This document shows, piece by piece, positions 23,038 to 36,200 of a stretch of 64,000 nt of DNA. Both the position numbers and the translations under genes were made by a program. Within the stretch, counting starts at the first letter, position 1; every line of letters begins with the position of its first letter. Source of the DNA: Rotaria sp. Silwood1 (Eukaryota; Rotifera; Eurotatoria; Philodinida; Philodinidae); NCBI GenBank assembly GCA_905250075.1, contig CAJNOP010000001.1:7343634-7407633 (forward strand), written 5' to 3'. Below the pieces are notes generated by a model, which did no database searches, was not told the DNA's origin, and saw only the letters and a list, made by a program, of their open reading frames with translations.

Positions 23038-25889
23038 GGTTTTGGTCCGGACACAAATTCTTATTTGAATGAGTATAAAATAATGAACATGCAATTATTT
23101 ATAGATGGCTAATATAAGAACAGGTTTTATATGGCAGAATGATGCAAGAATTATAAGTCAGCTTTCTTTTAGAAATATCATGTTATTCATGGTCGGAAGT
23201 ACAATATTTTCGATGAAAGAAAAATAATATTGCAGCCCTTTCGTGTTGGTTTACCAACAAAACGTAGGTGGGGTCAAATGAGAATGTGAAAGCAGTCGGA
23301 ACAAAGGTAGAAAAGTGAGTAAGTACTGTTATCATGACCTTAACACATGTTGTATTCAATGCATTTTTTCGGAATTTGATCATGTGTTTTTTACTCTTTT
23401 AATGTGTAATATGTATCCATACTCTTTTTTTCTGTTTTAATATTATTCTACTTCCATTTCTGTTCTAGAACTGTTTTGTCATCTGAAAATTCACGTACTT
23501 CAACAGAATATTCTTTACTTCTTTTGTATTCTTCGAAACAAACTTTTTAAATACGTGTAATTTTTACGTCGTATAGGGATAAGAAGGGTATACGAAAGAT
23601 TCGTACAGAAACTTGCGCACCATAATTTGTGCACGGTTCGTTTACACACAAGATGAGGATGTGGATGGAATTGTAGAGGTGGTTGTGTGAGAGTAGATGT
23701 GAATGGTTGTAGACTTCAGTGAAAGTAAATACAAGCCTGACACTCATACCTACCCCACATCCACATCTTCACATCCATTATAGATTGAAGATTTTTCATT
23801 GACACAATCCTACGAAATACTATGTTTGATAATCATAGTATTTCAGCATACAACATATAAACTTACGAAGTTGAGAAAAACGATAATATTTAAAGAAAAT
23901 GTCATTGAAATAAACAATAGGCTTTGTTTGTCAACTTAGTTATTACTCATTTTAGTCATCTACTTGATGGTATCTATCAATAAATGATCGTTTAAGATAC
24001 ATGCAATCACAGAACACATCATGAAAAGTGTTAAACATATTTAGACCACTATGCATTGGTTCCTCAGGTACTGCTATGCACAAGTTAAAAGTCATGATTG
24101 AATTTCTAATGCAACAATTATACATTGTAACGGCGGCTCACTAATCAAATCAAATAAATAACATCAAATTTTAGGTCTATCCTCTTGGAAAGATAACAAA
24201 AAAGGTTTTAGGATGGACGGTGATACTCCCATTGCCGTTCTCTTACATCCATCACTGGATTCAATAATTTGTATTGTGAACTGATCTGATTTTCTAAAGT
24301 TTTTAGATATTACATTTATACATTCTGCATAGAAGGCATAGATCTCATGTGGAATCATGCCATTAAATTGACAACAAAACTGTTTCAAATCGAAGGCCGA
24401 TTTGTATAGAATATCAAAGAAAATAATTTTAGTAGTTTCTGGGAAAATCTAGTTTTTAAATCTATGTGTATACGACGTTATCAATGGCAAAAGACCTGAC
24501 TCTTCAATTTTCTTTTGAGATTTTCCAAAATGAGTCGTAAGAGAAAGCTCGCCATCAGTGATCGACGTTCCTACGGATCGCCACTCCTGACTGCTCGATT
24601 TCGTGTATGATACAGGTATAATTTAGAATAGTGCTTCATTTTCTTGTTAACCCTTTGGCTGTGGGGCTTTTTAAGAAATCGTTTATGTTTCTGGTTATCG
24701 CACACAGCAACTTAAATTTTATTCATATTTTCCTGCAAGATCTTCTTCCGTCTAAAGCTACAGATTCAACTCCTTGTCAATTGTCATCACTATTGTTGAT
24801 TCGAAAATCCTTATTGCTGTGTATTTATTTGGGATAAAAACTCATATTATCGTACTGAGTTTTTCGCCGCTTTCGGACAGTTTTGACCAATGAGACTCGA
24901 TCAGTGAGCAATTTTTCTATGGATTCCAGTGGCCTAAAGCGTACCTTCAGTGAATCTAACAGATCATCGGCTAGTCGTCCGTTATCATTCCTTCGGAGCG
25001 CCACTCACGACTAGCCACCCCCATGTTCAAGTCTACTTCGTCAGTAGATCATCCTCTTTCATCTGCACACCCACACCATTAGCCAATGAAAAGGCCGGCT
25101 GTGAAATCTGACCTCAGATTCGAAATCTTGACCATCGATAACCTATAGAAAAGTTTCATTGAAAGGCCCAGAAGGCTCAAAATAAAAAGTCTCATTGGTG
25201 ATGTTTTTTGACCCTGACACATACATACATATACAAACGCATTTTATTTCATATGATCCTCTCTACAGTTGAGGAAACTATTCAATTTTTAAGTTTTTCG
25301 TCAATCATATTTTATTTGAATTCACCAAAAGAAAAAGTTTTTAAATTCGCACACAACACTATTGAGTACAATGTTGTGAAAGATTCAAGAAAAAATACTA
25401 GCTGAATATAATGACAAAACTCAGTGAAAAATCCAGTATATCGATTTGAATCTCAATTTTTGCTTGATTGCCATCACCGAAAAGATTATTATTTCATACA
25501 GAAGCCAATTCTGTATCCAGCACAATTACTTCGAAGGTTAGAATAGATTCAAGAGTAAATTTTTGCGAAAACTACTCGAATTCACTGCTAAACTCTGTCA
25601 TGTTTCACATTTTTTATATTCCAATAGATGTAGGGATCACACAGTAGATATATTCACTTCCTTTGAAATTCTGATGAACTTATTGGTACACGTTGCATCC
25701 AATAACATTATTTTTGCTTATAGCTTTTGATATCCACCTGATTAGGTCAGAAAATCAGATCTAGTTTTTGTTTTTTGAAAATAAACTCTTCAGAAGTTGG
25801 TAATTATTGCGTTTTGTGTAATAGTTTTATCTTGAATACGCTTATTTTCATCACATGTTGACACCTTGGATATCTATAATGCATTGCAG
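23038..25889. other. 2.8-kb spacer without recognised gene
   Basis: No conserved exon on either strand. A 10-bp inverted repeat, GGCTAGTCGT/ACGACTAGCC (24969-24978 and 25007-25016), lies in a GC-richer patch at about 24540-25080. That patch also holds two related CGCCACTC-containing blocks (24590 and 24999). It may be a decayed mobile element. The rest is AT-rich; the right end includes the ECHS1 promoter. Confidence 0.35.
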
Positions 25890-27329
25890 ATGAGTTTTTT
25901 TGCAAGATCATTCACACAAATTATAGGACATTCAAGAAGAACAACCAGCTCTATCTTGAAACCGTCTTATTATAAATTATTAAATTTTCGTTCAATTTCT
26001 ACAGGACAATCTCAACAAAGTATGGTACAAAAATATTTATTACTATTTATTTTTTTTTCTATATGAAGGTGAGGAAAAACAACAACAAAATAAATATGAA
26101 TATTTATTAGTCAATATCAAAGGAAAAAATTCAAATGTAGCACTTGTTCAACTTAATCGACCTAAAACATTTAATTGTTTATGTAATGGTCTCATGAAAG
26201 AAGTATGATTATAAATTTACTATTATACATTTTATAAAAAAAGTATCAATAACGTAATTAGTTGTTCTATTGTTAAGAATACATAATTGTTCTTATCAAA
26301 AACAACGTTATATCGTTTATTTACAATGAAAGTCTATTATTCATATGTTTTTATATTCTTATTCTAGTTAGCTACAGTATTACAGTCACTGGATCAGGAT
26401 GAAAAGATCGGTTGTATTGTTCTTACTGGTAGTACACGTGCATTTGCTGGTAAATTTTATTGAATTATCCATATAAATACCTTGATTGAGTACATTTTAG
26501 CTGGTGCTGATATCAAAGAAATGGAAAATCAAACATTGACACAAGTTCTTAAGTCAGATTTCCCTAATCAATTATCAGCAGCATCACGAATAAAAAAACC
26601 TATTATTGCTGCTGTCAATGGTTTAGCAGTACGTATTTATTTTCTTTTCAGAACTGTTTGTTTCAATTTTGTGTTTATTAGTTAGGTGGTGGTTGTGAAC
26701 TATCAATGATGTGCGACATAATCTATGCTGGTGATAAAGCAGAATTTGCTCAACCAGAGCTCACTATTGGTACTATGCCTGGTAACTGGAACATAAATTT
26801 GATAATCTGTTAGAATACTTATGTTTTTTTTTGTGTGTTATTTTTAAAGGAGCGGGCGCCACTCAGCGTTTACCTCGTTCTATAGGTAAATCGAAAGCAA
26901 TGGAAATAATATTGACAGGCAATCGAATTAGTGCACAAGAAGCTGAAAAAATAGGTTTAGTTAGTGCTGTCTTTCCCGCTGAAAAACTTGTTGAAGAAGC
27001 TATTAAAACAGCTGAAAAAATAGCTAGTCATTCGAAAATTATTACACAATTAGTTAAAGAAGCGGTCAATGCTGGTAGATACGAATTTTTTCTTTAGCAT
27101 AGAAAATATTGTTTTCGTTTTGTTGTATAGCCTTTGAAACAACGTTGACAGAAGGAAACCGATTTGAAAAATGTCTTTCGCATGCAACGTTTGGTTTGGT
27201 ATGTTAAGTATAAGATAGACAAAAGTTTATAGAAACTTTTGTATCTTTTTGTTTTTTATTTAGGCCGATCAAAAAGAAGGCATGACTGCATTTGTAGAAA
27301 AACGTAAACCTAATTTTACCGATCAATAA
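25890..27329 (+). CDS. ECHS1: Enoyl-CoA hydratase, short chain, mitochondrial, 8 exons
   Basis: Hydrates 2-trans-enoyl-CoA in mitochondrial beta-oxidation and in valine/isoleucine breakdown. Exons are 25890-26019, 26069-26202, 26368-26449, 26501-26628, 26682-26781, 26850-27074, 27131-27198 and 27264-27329, giving 310 aa (human 290). The N-terminus [20 protein letters not shown] is basic, Ser/Thr-rich and lacks acids, as a presequence should. The crotonase core is complete: AGADIKEM oxyanion loop, [11 protein letters not shown] with catalytic Glu164, and AQPELTIGT with catalytic Glu184. The 20-residue spacing is that of the mammalian enzyme. It ends [14 protein letters not shown], the family C-terminus. 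The ATG chosen is the first in frame giving the presequence. All introns are GT-AG. Confidence 0.97.
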
Positions 27330-28848
27330 TAGTAATACTATTGTCTTCGTCTCAGTGATCTATAATTTGCAATAACATTTTAAACGAATGTATATGTCGT
27401 TATTGATTTTATTTCTTGTTTTTTTTGTTCATCATTGTTTGATTAGTTTTCAACTGAAATTGGCACAGAAAAATATATCTTTTATAAATATCAAAAGCGA
27501 GAAGCTTTTACTCGTAAAATTTGATTCAGTTATCTTTTGTCTTTTCAATCCGAAAACACAGTTGAAGTTAGATGTACTTTTAGTTAGAAACTCTTAAATG
27601 ATATTATTTTTTTTTGTGGGAAGTTTTCACATCGATATATGAATAAATTCCATTACTCGTATGTTTAGAATATTTGTTCTATTTTTGATGTTTTCGATAA
27701 AATCCTTCACAATACAATAGATTTTGTTATTATTAAATTAGTGACGTTCGTCAATATTCTAAGGATAAATAGATTAGTCTAATACTTATTTGTAGACATA
27801 AGGATATTCAATTTCTTACACATGTCAGAATCTTCAAATAATTCTAAAGAATAATATTCAAATGTCATTCAAAAGAATATATATAAAGTCTACTTGATGT
27901 TCTCTAGAAATAGTTTTTGAAACTAAACAAAAAAGAAAAAATATGTCTAAGCTGTAAAAACTAATGCATTTTTATAATAGTATAAGACGATAGCTTATTC
28001 TTTACAAGTAAAATAACTTTATCCTCAACATGTTCGTTTAAATGTAAATGACTTAAGTCAAATGCAGATTTGTATGTAAATGATAGAGGCAAAAAAATAC
28101 AAAGGAGCTGTTCTAGCAAAAAAAAATTTAGTTTTAATTAGAGTAAAAGGAATGAAAAGATGCAACACATAGATAATGTACCGATATAAGAGACAGACAT
28201 TGAGTTATCAAGGCTATCAAAACAATGTTTAGAATGTACTCAAACACTACTAATGTCATAAGTACACAAAAGGTATATTGATGACATTGTATAGGTTAAT
28301 GATTTATTTCTAATGAAGATTTTTACTTTTGTGTAGACAGCAATAACATTTGTAAATTTATTTTTTTTCTATTTTTACTTACTGTTTCATCTTTATCTAT
28401 CTACTAATGACCGGCGGTCGACATGTAAAGAAAGAGGAATAATGCAAACTTTATTCAAAGGATTACACAGACTGTCCTTAAGTCTATTATTTTTTTTCTT
28501 TTGCTCTGTCATCATACTATGTTATCGCTGAGCTCCTTCTCTAACACTTCAATTATTTATTCATCACTAACCCACGCAAAGATCCTCTTCTTCTCTTTTT
28601 TTTCTTCGTTCGAGAAGAATAAAAGAATAATTTATCATCCTCGATTATTTGTATGGGGGCGCGAAAGAAAAAAAATAGAATATGCGCGTCAGTGAAATAA
28701 TGCTTTGAGACCTTTACATCGATCACTTAGAACTGTCATGTGTCATTTATGTTTGTGAATGCGAGTATACTCCATATAAAATTACCAAGCTTTTTTTTTC
28801 TTCAATATTTAAGATTATAGATAAATGTAATTTACGATCTCGTCGTCG
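27330..28848. other. Spacer between ECHS1 and QSOX
   Basis: Contains ECHS1 3' UTR sequence at the left and presumably the QSOX promoter at the right. It is AT-rich and no conserved coding exon was seen. A 64-aa frame at 28501-28695 has pyrimidine-biased composition and no family resemblance. Confidence 0.4.
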
Positions 28849-31800
28849 ATGAAATCCCTATTTGTTGATAAATATCTTGTCGATTTTTATTGGTACTTTG
28901 TTTTATTTACTCTTATTGCAATTATTCGACAAACTTCAACAGCTGCAGTACCACCACAAGATTCAATATCCTTATATACTGAAAATGATAAAATAACAAT
29001 TCTAACAGGTCAAAATTTTTCATCGACAGTTTATGAATCTAATACAGCATGGCTTATTGAATTCTATGCTAGTTGGTGTGGTCATTGTCAATCTTATGCA
29101 AATGTAAGATTTTGTTTTCTGCCAATATAATTTTATTTTTTTCATTTTTGATTAGACTTATCGAGAAGTTGCTATTGATACTTGGGGTAAACATGAGATA
29201 TTAGAATTTCTTTCTTATAACAAATAAGTTCATTGTCTTTTTCAAGGATGGCGAACAGTTGTTCGTATTGGCGCAATAAATTGTTATGCTGATGAAAATA
29301 GTGCTTTATGTGACCAACATAATATTACAGGTTATCCAACACTTCGTGTGAGTAGAATATAGTTTTAAAAAAATTTCTTTCTATATGTTTTATGATATAG
29401 TTAATAGAACCAGAAGTATTAATGAATACATCTAAAATTATAACTCTATCAGCAAGTAATGCCAAAGGTGTAGAAAGAGAACTTATAAAAAAACTTGTTG
29501 ATTTGAAAAGAACAGACAAAACTTGGCCGCATTTTGCACCTTTCAAGTAAGTCTTTTTTTTTATCATAATTAGATTTCATTTTTTATTTGATTTAAAATT
29601 TTAGTCGAGTTTCATTCGAAGATCTTTATAGGCGTATCCCATCATCTGTGAAATTGGTATTAGTTATCATAGAAAAACCTGATGATTTTACTGCTCGACA
29701 AGTAATATGATCGCTTTATTTTTCTTTAAATGTAGATCTTATTATGATATTTAGATTATGCTTGATTTCTCTAAATATTATGAACAATTAGCAATTTTTC
29801 GAATGACAACAGATAAAAAATTATCGTATAAATTTCAAATTAATAGGACAGATGTACCGGTTCTATTTGCTGTTCTTCCAAATAGTACTGTAGAACAAAT
29901 TATTACTGAACAAAATACGAAGTAATCAAATTATTATTCGAACAAAAACAAATTAATTTATGTAAAATATTTTATTTATTATAGAGAAAATATTGGTAGT
30001 CGAAATTTATTTAATTATGCTATTCGTTCATATATTCGTCAAGGACAATTTATTGATAATTTTGATGATCGTGATTTAGAAGAGATAATTCAAAGTAAAA
30101 ATGCACTTGAAAATATAGATAAAAAGAGAAAACCATATCAAGATAATAAAGAAAAAGATAATGTATTAAATAAACATATTATTCATCAAAAAATTAGTAT
30201 GGTCGATTTTGAAACATCTTTATCTTATATGTTACGTCGAGAAATACCTCGAGTCCAAGAAATTCATGGTGAAACTTATGATGCTTTGATACATTGGTTG
30301 ATTGTTCTCACTAAGGTATGATAAATATTAGTATGTTTCTTCTCGAATATTATTCAATTTACAACAGAATACGACGAAATTCATGACAATATGGTCCATA
30401 TTAGGTTTTTATATCTCATACATCTACTAATGAGCACATATTTTGCCTATAGGTAGGGCTCGTAGGGTAGATGCAAGTCCTGAAAGAATTCATGTCAATA
30501 GGCCTTTTTTTCAAGTTGTGGTCGTTTTACGGAGCTTCCAGTCTATTGCAGGATATCACAATAAAAATCACAATAAGGAAGCTCAGTTCAAAATTTTCTC
30601 TAACAATAAATCTCTTGATACTTATGTTGTTTTGAAAGTGTCAGCTCAAACAGATGATTCCTTCTTAAGATATCTTACGACTAGAAACTGACCTAGTTTT
30701 TAAGTTCTTATATACTTTTTTTGAAAAGATGTTATTTCAGAAGGACGACACTCGTTTGGGCTGAAATTTTCAGGATATCATAACGATCATGAAAACTATT
30801 ATTGAGAAGAATTTCAGGTCAAAACTTCTTATTGCGGCTTTTCTTGTAATATCCTACAGCATGCTGTCTGTTCCATAAAGTAGTCATAACTCGAAACAAA
30901 AGGCCTCATGGCAGAACTCTTTTAGGATTTCAATCAACACTATGAGTCCTATCTATGAGCAAAATATAAGCTGCAACAAAGATTATAAGTTAGATAGACT
31001 CTCTCGTAAAATGATTACTTCTCAGAGCATACATTAGAAGATTAAGACTTAATTTTGAAATTCTAGGACGTAAATAGATTACAAAATAATTTCTATAAAA
31101 TGCAAATGACAGCTTGACTAGATATTTGACTGAAACCTACTATAAGTTATTCAAATCTATACCACACTTTTGTGTGGCTTTTAGAAAACATCCTTAAATA
31201 TCGGATACATTCAATTAAGAGAAATGAGGCTTAATTCGCATTAACTCAAGATGATGACTAAATTAGTAAATATATCGAAAACTTTGATCAAAGTTAGTTT
31301 TTCGACGTGGTCGAACGTTACTGAATTGTATTTTTTTTCTTCTTTGGTGAAAAGTATCTTCGAGAAAACAAAAAGCAAATATTCAGATATTATCATTATT
31401 CATGAATTCCAGTTGGGTCTACTGTCTATGATAGTTCCATTCGTTTTTGTTCAGTCAAATAAAAGCTATTCTCGAGAAATACTGTTCTACCAAAGTAATA
31501 TTTAATTTGAGTTGATAAAAATTGAATCGAATTTCTTTTGAATAATAGCTTATATGTCACTCTTCAAATACATATAGTCAATATTTATTCACTTTCACAG
31601 TTGAAACTTACAAAAAGACTCTTTCTATTAGAATTTGTAGTCGATAATGTTTAAATTAATTTACTACGAAAGAAATACTAAAATAAAACACAAACAAATA
31701 TTCTTTTCGTTTAAATATATATGATTAATTTTTCTTTAGTATTTTCCTGGTCGTGAATCAGTTATGAATTATCTTAAACAATTATTATCGAAAGTACAAG

Positions 31801-32719
31801 AACAACCAAATGGTTTGACTGGAAAACAATTTCGAGAATTAGCTGATATAAATACATCAGATAGTTATTTACCAAATAATCAAGTTCGATATGAATATTG
31901 TGCAGGTTCTTTACCACAATATCGTGGTTATCCATGTACTCTTTGGACACTTTTTCATACGTTAACTGTTTCACAAGTTCAATTAGGTTTTTATTCATTG
32001 ATACTTTTCATATTTTATTTTATTATTTTTGTTTTTTTTTTCGTTTCTAGAAAGAGAACCAATGAATACAATTGAAATTCCATCAGCTATAAAAAATTTT
32101 ATAAAAAATTTTTTTGGTTGTCGACATTGTAGTGAAAATTTTATGCAAGAAACAAAAGATATTCATCAACTTGATTCACAAAATAAATATGCAGCTATTA
32201 TTTATCTTTGGAAAAGTATTATGTTTTTCTTTATTTATTATTTCTTTTTTTATGAATATTTTTTTTTTTTTAGTTCATAATCGTGTTAATAAACGTTTAC
32301 ATGGTGATGATACAGAAGATCCACAACATCCGAAAATTCAATTTCCATCAGAATCTCTTTGTTCAAATTGTCGTACAGCTACTGATAATAGTGATAATAA
32401 TTTTGATTTATCAAATACAATTAATTTTCTTTTACGATATTATTCAAAAGATAATATTGATTTATCATCAGTAGAAAATTTAATAATAACTGATGATAAT
32501 AAGCAAAATCTAATACCTCGACATGGACGACGAACTTCACTAGATCAATATTCAATGATTGAAATAACTAATGATTCAACACAAAAATCTGGATTAATAC
32601 GATTTATAAGTTCAATGATTCAACGTTTTCCAGTGTTTTTTTTTATATTACTTGTAATTATTATTGTTTTTGTTCGACGACGATATTGTAAAGGCAAACG
32701 AAAACGTTATACAGTTTAA
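28849..32719 (+). CDS. QSOX: Quiescin sulfhydryl oxidase, membrane-anchored, 10 exons
   Basis: FAD sulfhydryl oxidase of the secretory pathway that makes disulfides in client proteins. Exons are 28849-29103, 29156-29186, 29247-29347, 29401-29546, 29605-29701, 29755-29921, 29985-30315, 31740-31986, 32051-32215 and 32274-32719, giving 661 aa. The N-terminus has a hydrophobic signal segment (residues about 14-28). The thioredoxin domain has ASWCGHC (Cys77-Cys80). A second thioredoxin-like region lacks CXXC, as in the family. The Erv/ALR domain has YRGYPCTLWTLFH, the FAD-proximal FFGCRHC (482-485) and HNRVNKRLHGDDTEDPQHPK; a third CSNC follows at 543-546. A C-terminal membrane helix (about 633-647) is followed by a basic cytosolic tail. 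Intron 7 is 1.4 kb and carries a foldback element. Whether it corresponds to QSOX1 or QSOX2 cannot be said. Confidence 0.95.
30435..30980. mobile_element. About 540-bp near-perfectly symmetric foldback element in QSOX intron 7
   Basis: The left half (30440-30700) and right half (30715-30975) are imperfect reverse complements almost without a loop. Paired landmarks are ATATTTTGC and GCAAAATAT at the ends, AGGCCTTTTT and ACAAAAGGCCT, GCAGGATATCAC and GTAATATCCTACAG, and GTCAGCTCAAAC and GTTTGGGCTGAAA near the centre. Its layout resembles the palindrome at 35.14-35.64 kb, so both may be one family. The open frame at 30443-30691 is the repeat itself, not a gene. Confidence 0.6.
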
Positions 32720-33258
32720 AAGAAAAACTTCTTTATTTAACTAGTCATTATTTGAATTATGTTTCCTTTTTTATTCCATGTATGAATAACAATACGGTTG
32801 AAACAGTGTTCGTTTTCTGATTGTTCTCTTTTTTGTTTTTCTTAAAAACAATTGTAATAATTATTGTTGTTGTGTTAGATCTTGCATAGATTGATTCCTT
32901 GATTCTCATTCCACCGATTTGTGTCTATATGATATATTTGTTGATAATTTAACTCTAAAAGATGTATTGTCTATCATAGGTTTTGGATTTTGTATTGTCT
33001 TGATGTTTTTATTTTATTAACTCGAAAAAAAAAGAAAAAGTTCAAGAGTGAAACATGATTCAAAAAAATGATTATGAAGTTTATTTTTAACAAGAAAAAA
33101 GATTCCGTGATAATCAAAATCGTTGTTTGTTAATTTTTATAAGTGATAATTAGGTCAAAACTTCTTGTTTTTCATCAAATCATATTTTATTTTAGATTAA
33201 AAAACAGAATGATTAAGAGATATATGTAATAAGAGGTTGCTTTTTACGTATTGATGAT
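32720..33258. other. Short spacer between QSOX and the SLC38-like gene
   Basis: AT-rich DNA of 539 bases between two genes on the same strand. It should include the QSOX 3' UTR and SLC38-like promoter. No coding exon or repeat was recognised. Confidence 0.4.
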
Positions 33259-36200
33259 ATGTTGCCAAAATTGAGTCGACGATTTGTACGTTATACTAAA
33301 CGTGCTATTATGGGGTAAATTGTAAAAACATAATTATTTTTTTTGTTCAATTTAATTTCATTCTTGTTTCTTTTACTTTATTTTAGTTCGGCATTTTTTT
33401 TCACGGTAAGTTTAATCTTGTTTGGAAAGTATGCAATTATTCAAGTTTAATAGAATCAAGTATTTTTTTTATGTCGTAAATATAAAAAAACGATTGTGCA
33501 ATCTGTTATTCTGATTATTGATTTGAATTTTTTTTAAAGAATAGATATATCAGTGATAAATCGTTTGTTCTAGGATCATAAATATTGTTGAATAACTTCA
33601 TTTGATGTCTAAAGAATACCTTTCACCTTGAGTTACTCTATTTTGGCCGAATGAATATATAACCAAAAACGAGTCTGGATCAATTCCGATCGGTTCTGTA
33701 CAGAACACTTTGTTTTAATTAACTAGTTCATTATTAAATCAATTGATTATCATCTCAGTCGGATTTGTGTCAGTATTGATGAAGATGAAGCAAACACCCA
33801 TGCCCACACCCACAATCCAATCGATCAGACTTGATTCAAATCCATTTTCGGTTATGAATTCATTCGTTGATATTGAAATCGATGAAAATGGAAATTACCT
33901 TTACGCTTCTCCAGGTAAAATTGCCTGTACTAATTTTTTAACGAAAGAAATTCTCTGACTAATAAATCGCTTTTGAGTCGAGACTAGACATCGGCGTGAC
34001 CAACATTTTTTGGTCACGATCAGTTTGGTCACGGTCACGGTCACGACCGTTGCCATCGTGACCGTGACCGTGAGTCACGGTGGCCACGCCAGTCTCTATA
34101 CGAACGACTATTTTCTTTTTTCTCAAAACAGCATACCCTTCTCTTCCGATAGGAGGTCTCTATATTAGAAGGCTTTCCATAATAGAAGACCTCCTTGGAG
34201 AAATACTTGCGAGACTTAGTATAAGTCTTTATTCAATTATCGAATTTTTCGAAAAATGACAACTTCAACCACTGGATTTACATCATAATATGCTTAGTTT
34301 TCAGAGTTTTCAGCTGCAAAATTTAACTAAGTGTTTTCAACATTTTATCTAGGCTTTTAAAATCCGAAAAATTCCTTCTCAAAGCATCAAAATCGCTTTG
34401 GCTTTCTGAACAATTTTTTAGTTGCAATCTGTAAAAAGAGAAGAGACATTATCCAAGACCCTCTGGAAAACGTTTGGGATTAGCCATAATAGAAAACCTC
34501 GGATCTCCTCGTGCGGAGAGACAAAAGGTAATATAACAGATAAACGAAAAAGATTAGGTATGAAAAAAATTGATGACTTTGTTTTTGAGAAAATTTCTTA
34601 AAGTTCCTGAAAGTGTATTTGGCCAAGACCTGAATGGAAATGGGTGAAATCAGAACAAGTAGAGAAATGATCAATCGTCGAATAAGTCATCAGATAAGAG
34701 TCAAAAAAGTCGAAAATATATGAAAATGACAAATCTTGATCAGGAAGGTCATAATATTTTTTAATGGTACACTTTTTTCTAAAATATTTCTATGCGAACA
34801 GTTTAAAATATATTAATACTGAGTACATTTTTTCTGGTATCACGATTGTATTGATTCTATTCCTTCGTTTTAAATTAGCATAATTAGAAAAGGATATTGA
34901 TACATATTGAAAGAATACTAAATATAACATTTAATTCTCTAATAAAGTTTGAAAATAACTGCTTTATAGTTACATTGAAAATTTATCGTGACTAGTCGCG
35001 ACCAGGTTTTGGTCACGGTCACGTCACGGTCACGACTTTTTTTCGAAAAATGGTCACGACCGTGACCGTGACTCACGGCAGTCACGGCGGTCACGCCGAT
35101 GTCTAGTCGAGACTCCGTGTATCATGTAAACCCAACTAAGTGATGAATACTCTCAAAATAGTTCATGCTCTTAGCCTAATGTTGCGAAGATACTGTACTT
35201 TTACAGTATTTTTTAAATGAATGACGTGGTTCAGAAAAATTAACTTTCAAATTTTGACTTCAAACTTCTCATAGAGACAGATCTTAACTGGAATAGCCTT
35301 CTCTATGAATGTTTCAGATCTTATGACTACTCCTGTCCTAAGATACAGTAATGATAATAATGTATGCTTTATATCGCTCATATATACCTGAAATATTTAT
35401 GTTCTTATTTCCCGAATACAAGTAAATCAAAGATCTGAAACTTTCACAATAAACTACTCTTGTTAAGACTTGTCGCTATACAAAATTACAAGTCGAAATT
35501 TGACACACGAGTTTTTCTGGTCTTTCTGAGGAGAATTAAGACATTCGTTTAAAAAAAATACTGTAACAAAGAAGTATCTTCGAGATAATAAGCTATGAGA
35601 ACGAACTCTTTTCAGGATATTCATAGTTCATTTGGATCTATATAATGCATGTATTTTCGATTCAAAAGTGATATTTTACTTGGAGTATTTATCAATAATC
35701 TAGGATGAACAAGAAATTAATCGACGCAGTAGTATTGCTGGTGCATCCTATAATTTAATTAACTCTATAGTTGGATCTGGTGTTATTGGTAAATATTTAT
35801 TTGTTTATGATATTTTTTTTTCTCATTGAATATTTTTCATATAGGTATGAGCTATTCTTTTCGACAATCAGGTTATTTTGCGGGAACTTTATTACTTGGT
35901 ATAGTAGCTATATTAACTGGTAAGCAAAGGTGAGCTTTTTAGAAGTCATTGGATTATTTATTTGTAGCTATTTTAACAAATGAAAACTTGATTCTACTAT
36001 AGAAAGTTTTTCTAATTGTTTTTCTTTAAATAAATAATTTGCTTTTTATCATTTAGATTATTCAACAACAATTTTACTTCATTCTGGTCAAATGGCAAAA
36101 GCAACAACATATCAAGAACTTGTTTATAATGTACTTGGAAAGTCTGGTTTTTTATGGCTTTCATTAGTGCAATTTCTTTATCCATTTATTTGTCTTATTT

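Noticed and set aside
5578-27329. BCKDHA and ECHS1 as a functional metabolic cluster
   Set aside because: They are 17 kb apart on opposite strands with unrelated genes between them; shared pathway membership is most likely coincidence.
30443-30691. 82-codon frame in the QSOX intron
   Set aside because: It is one arm of the foldback repeat; no splice support and no family.
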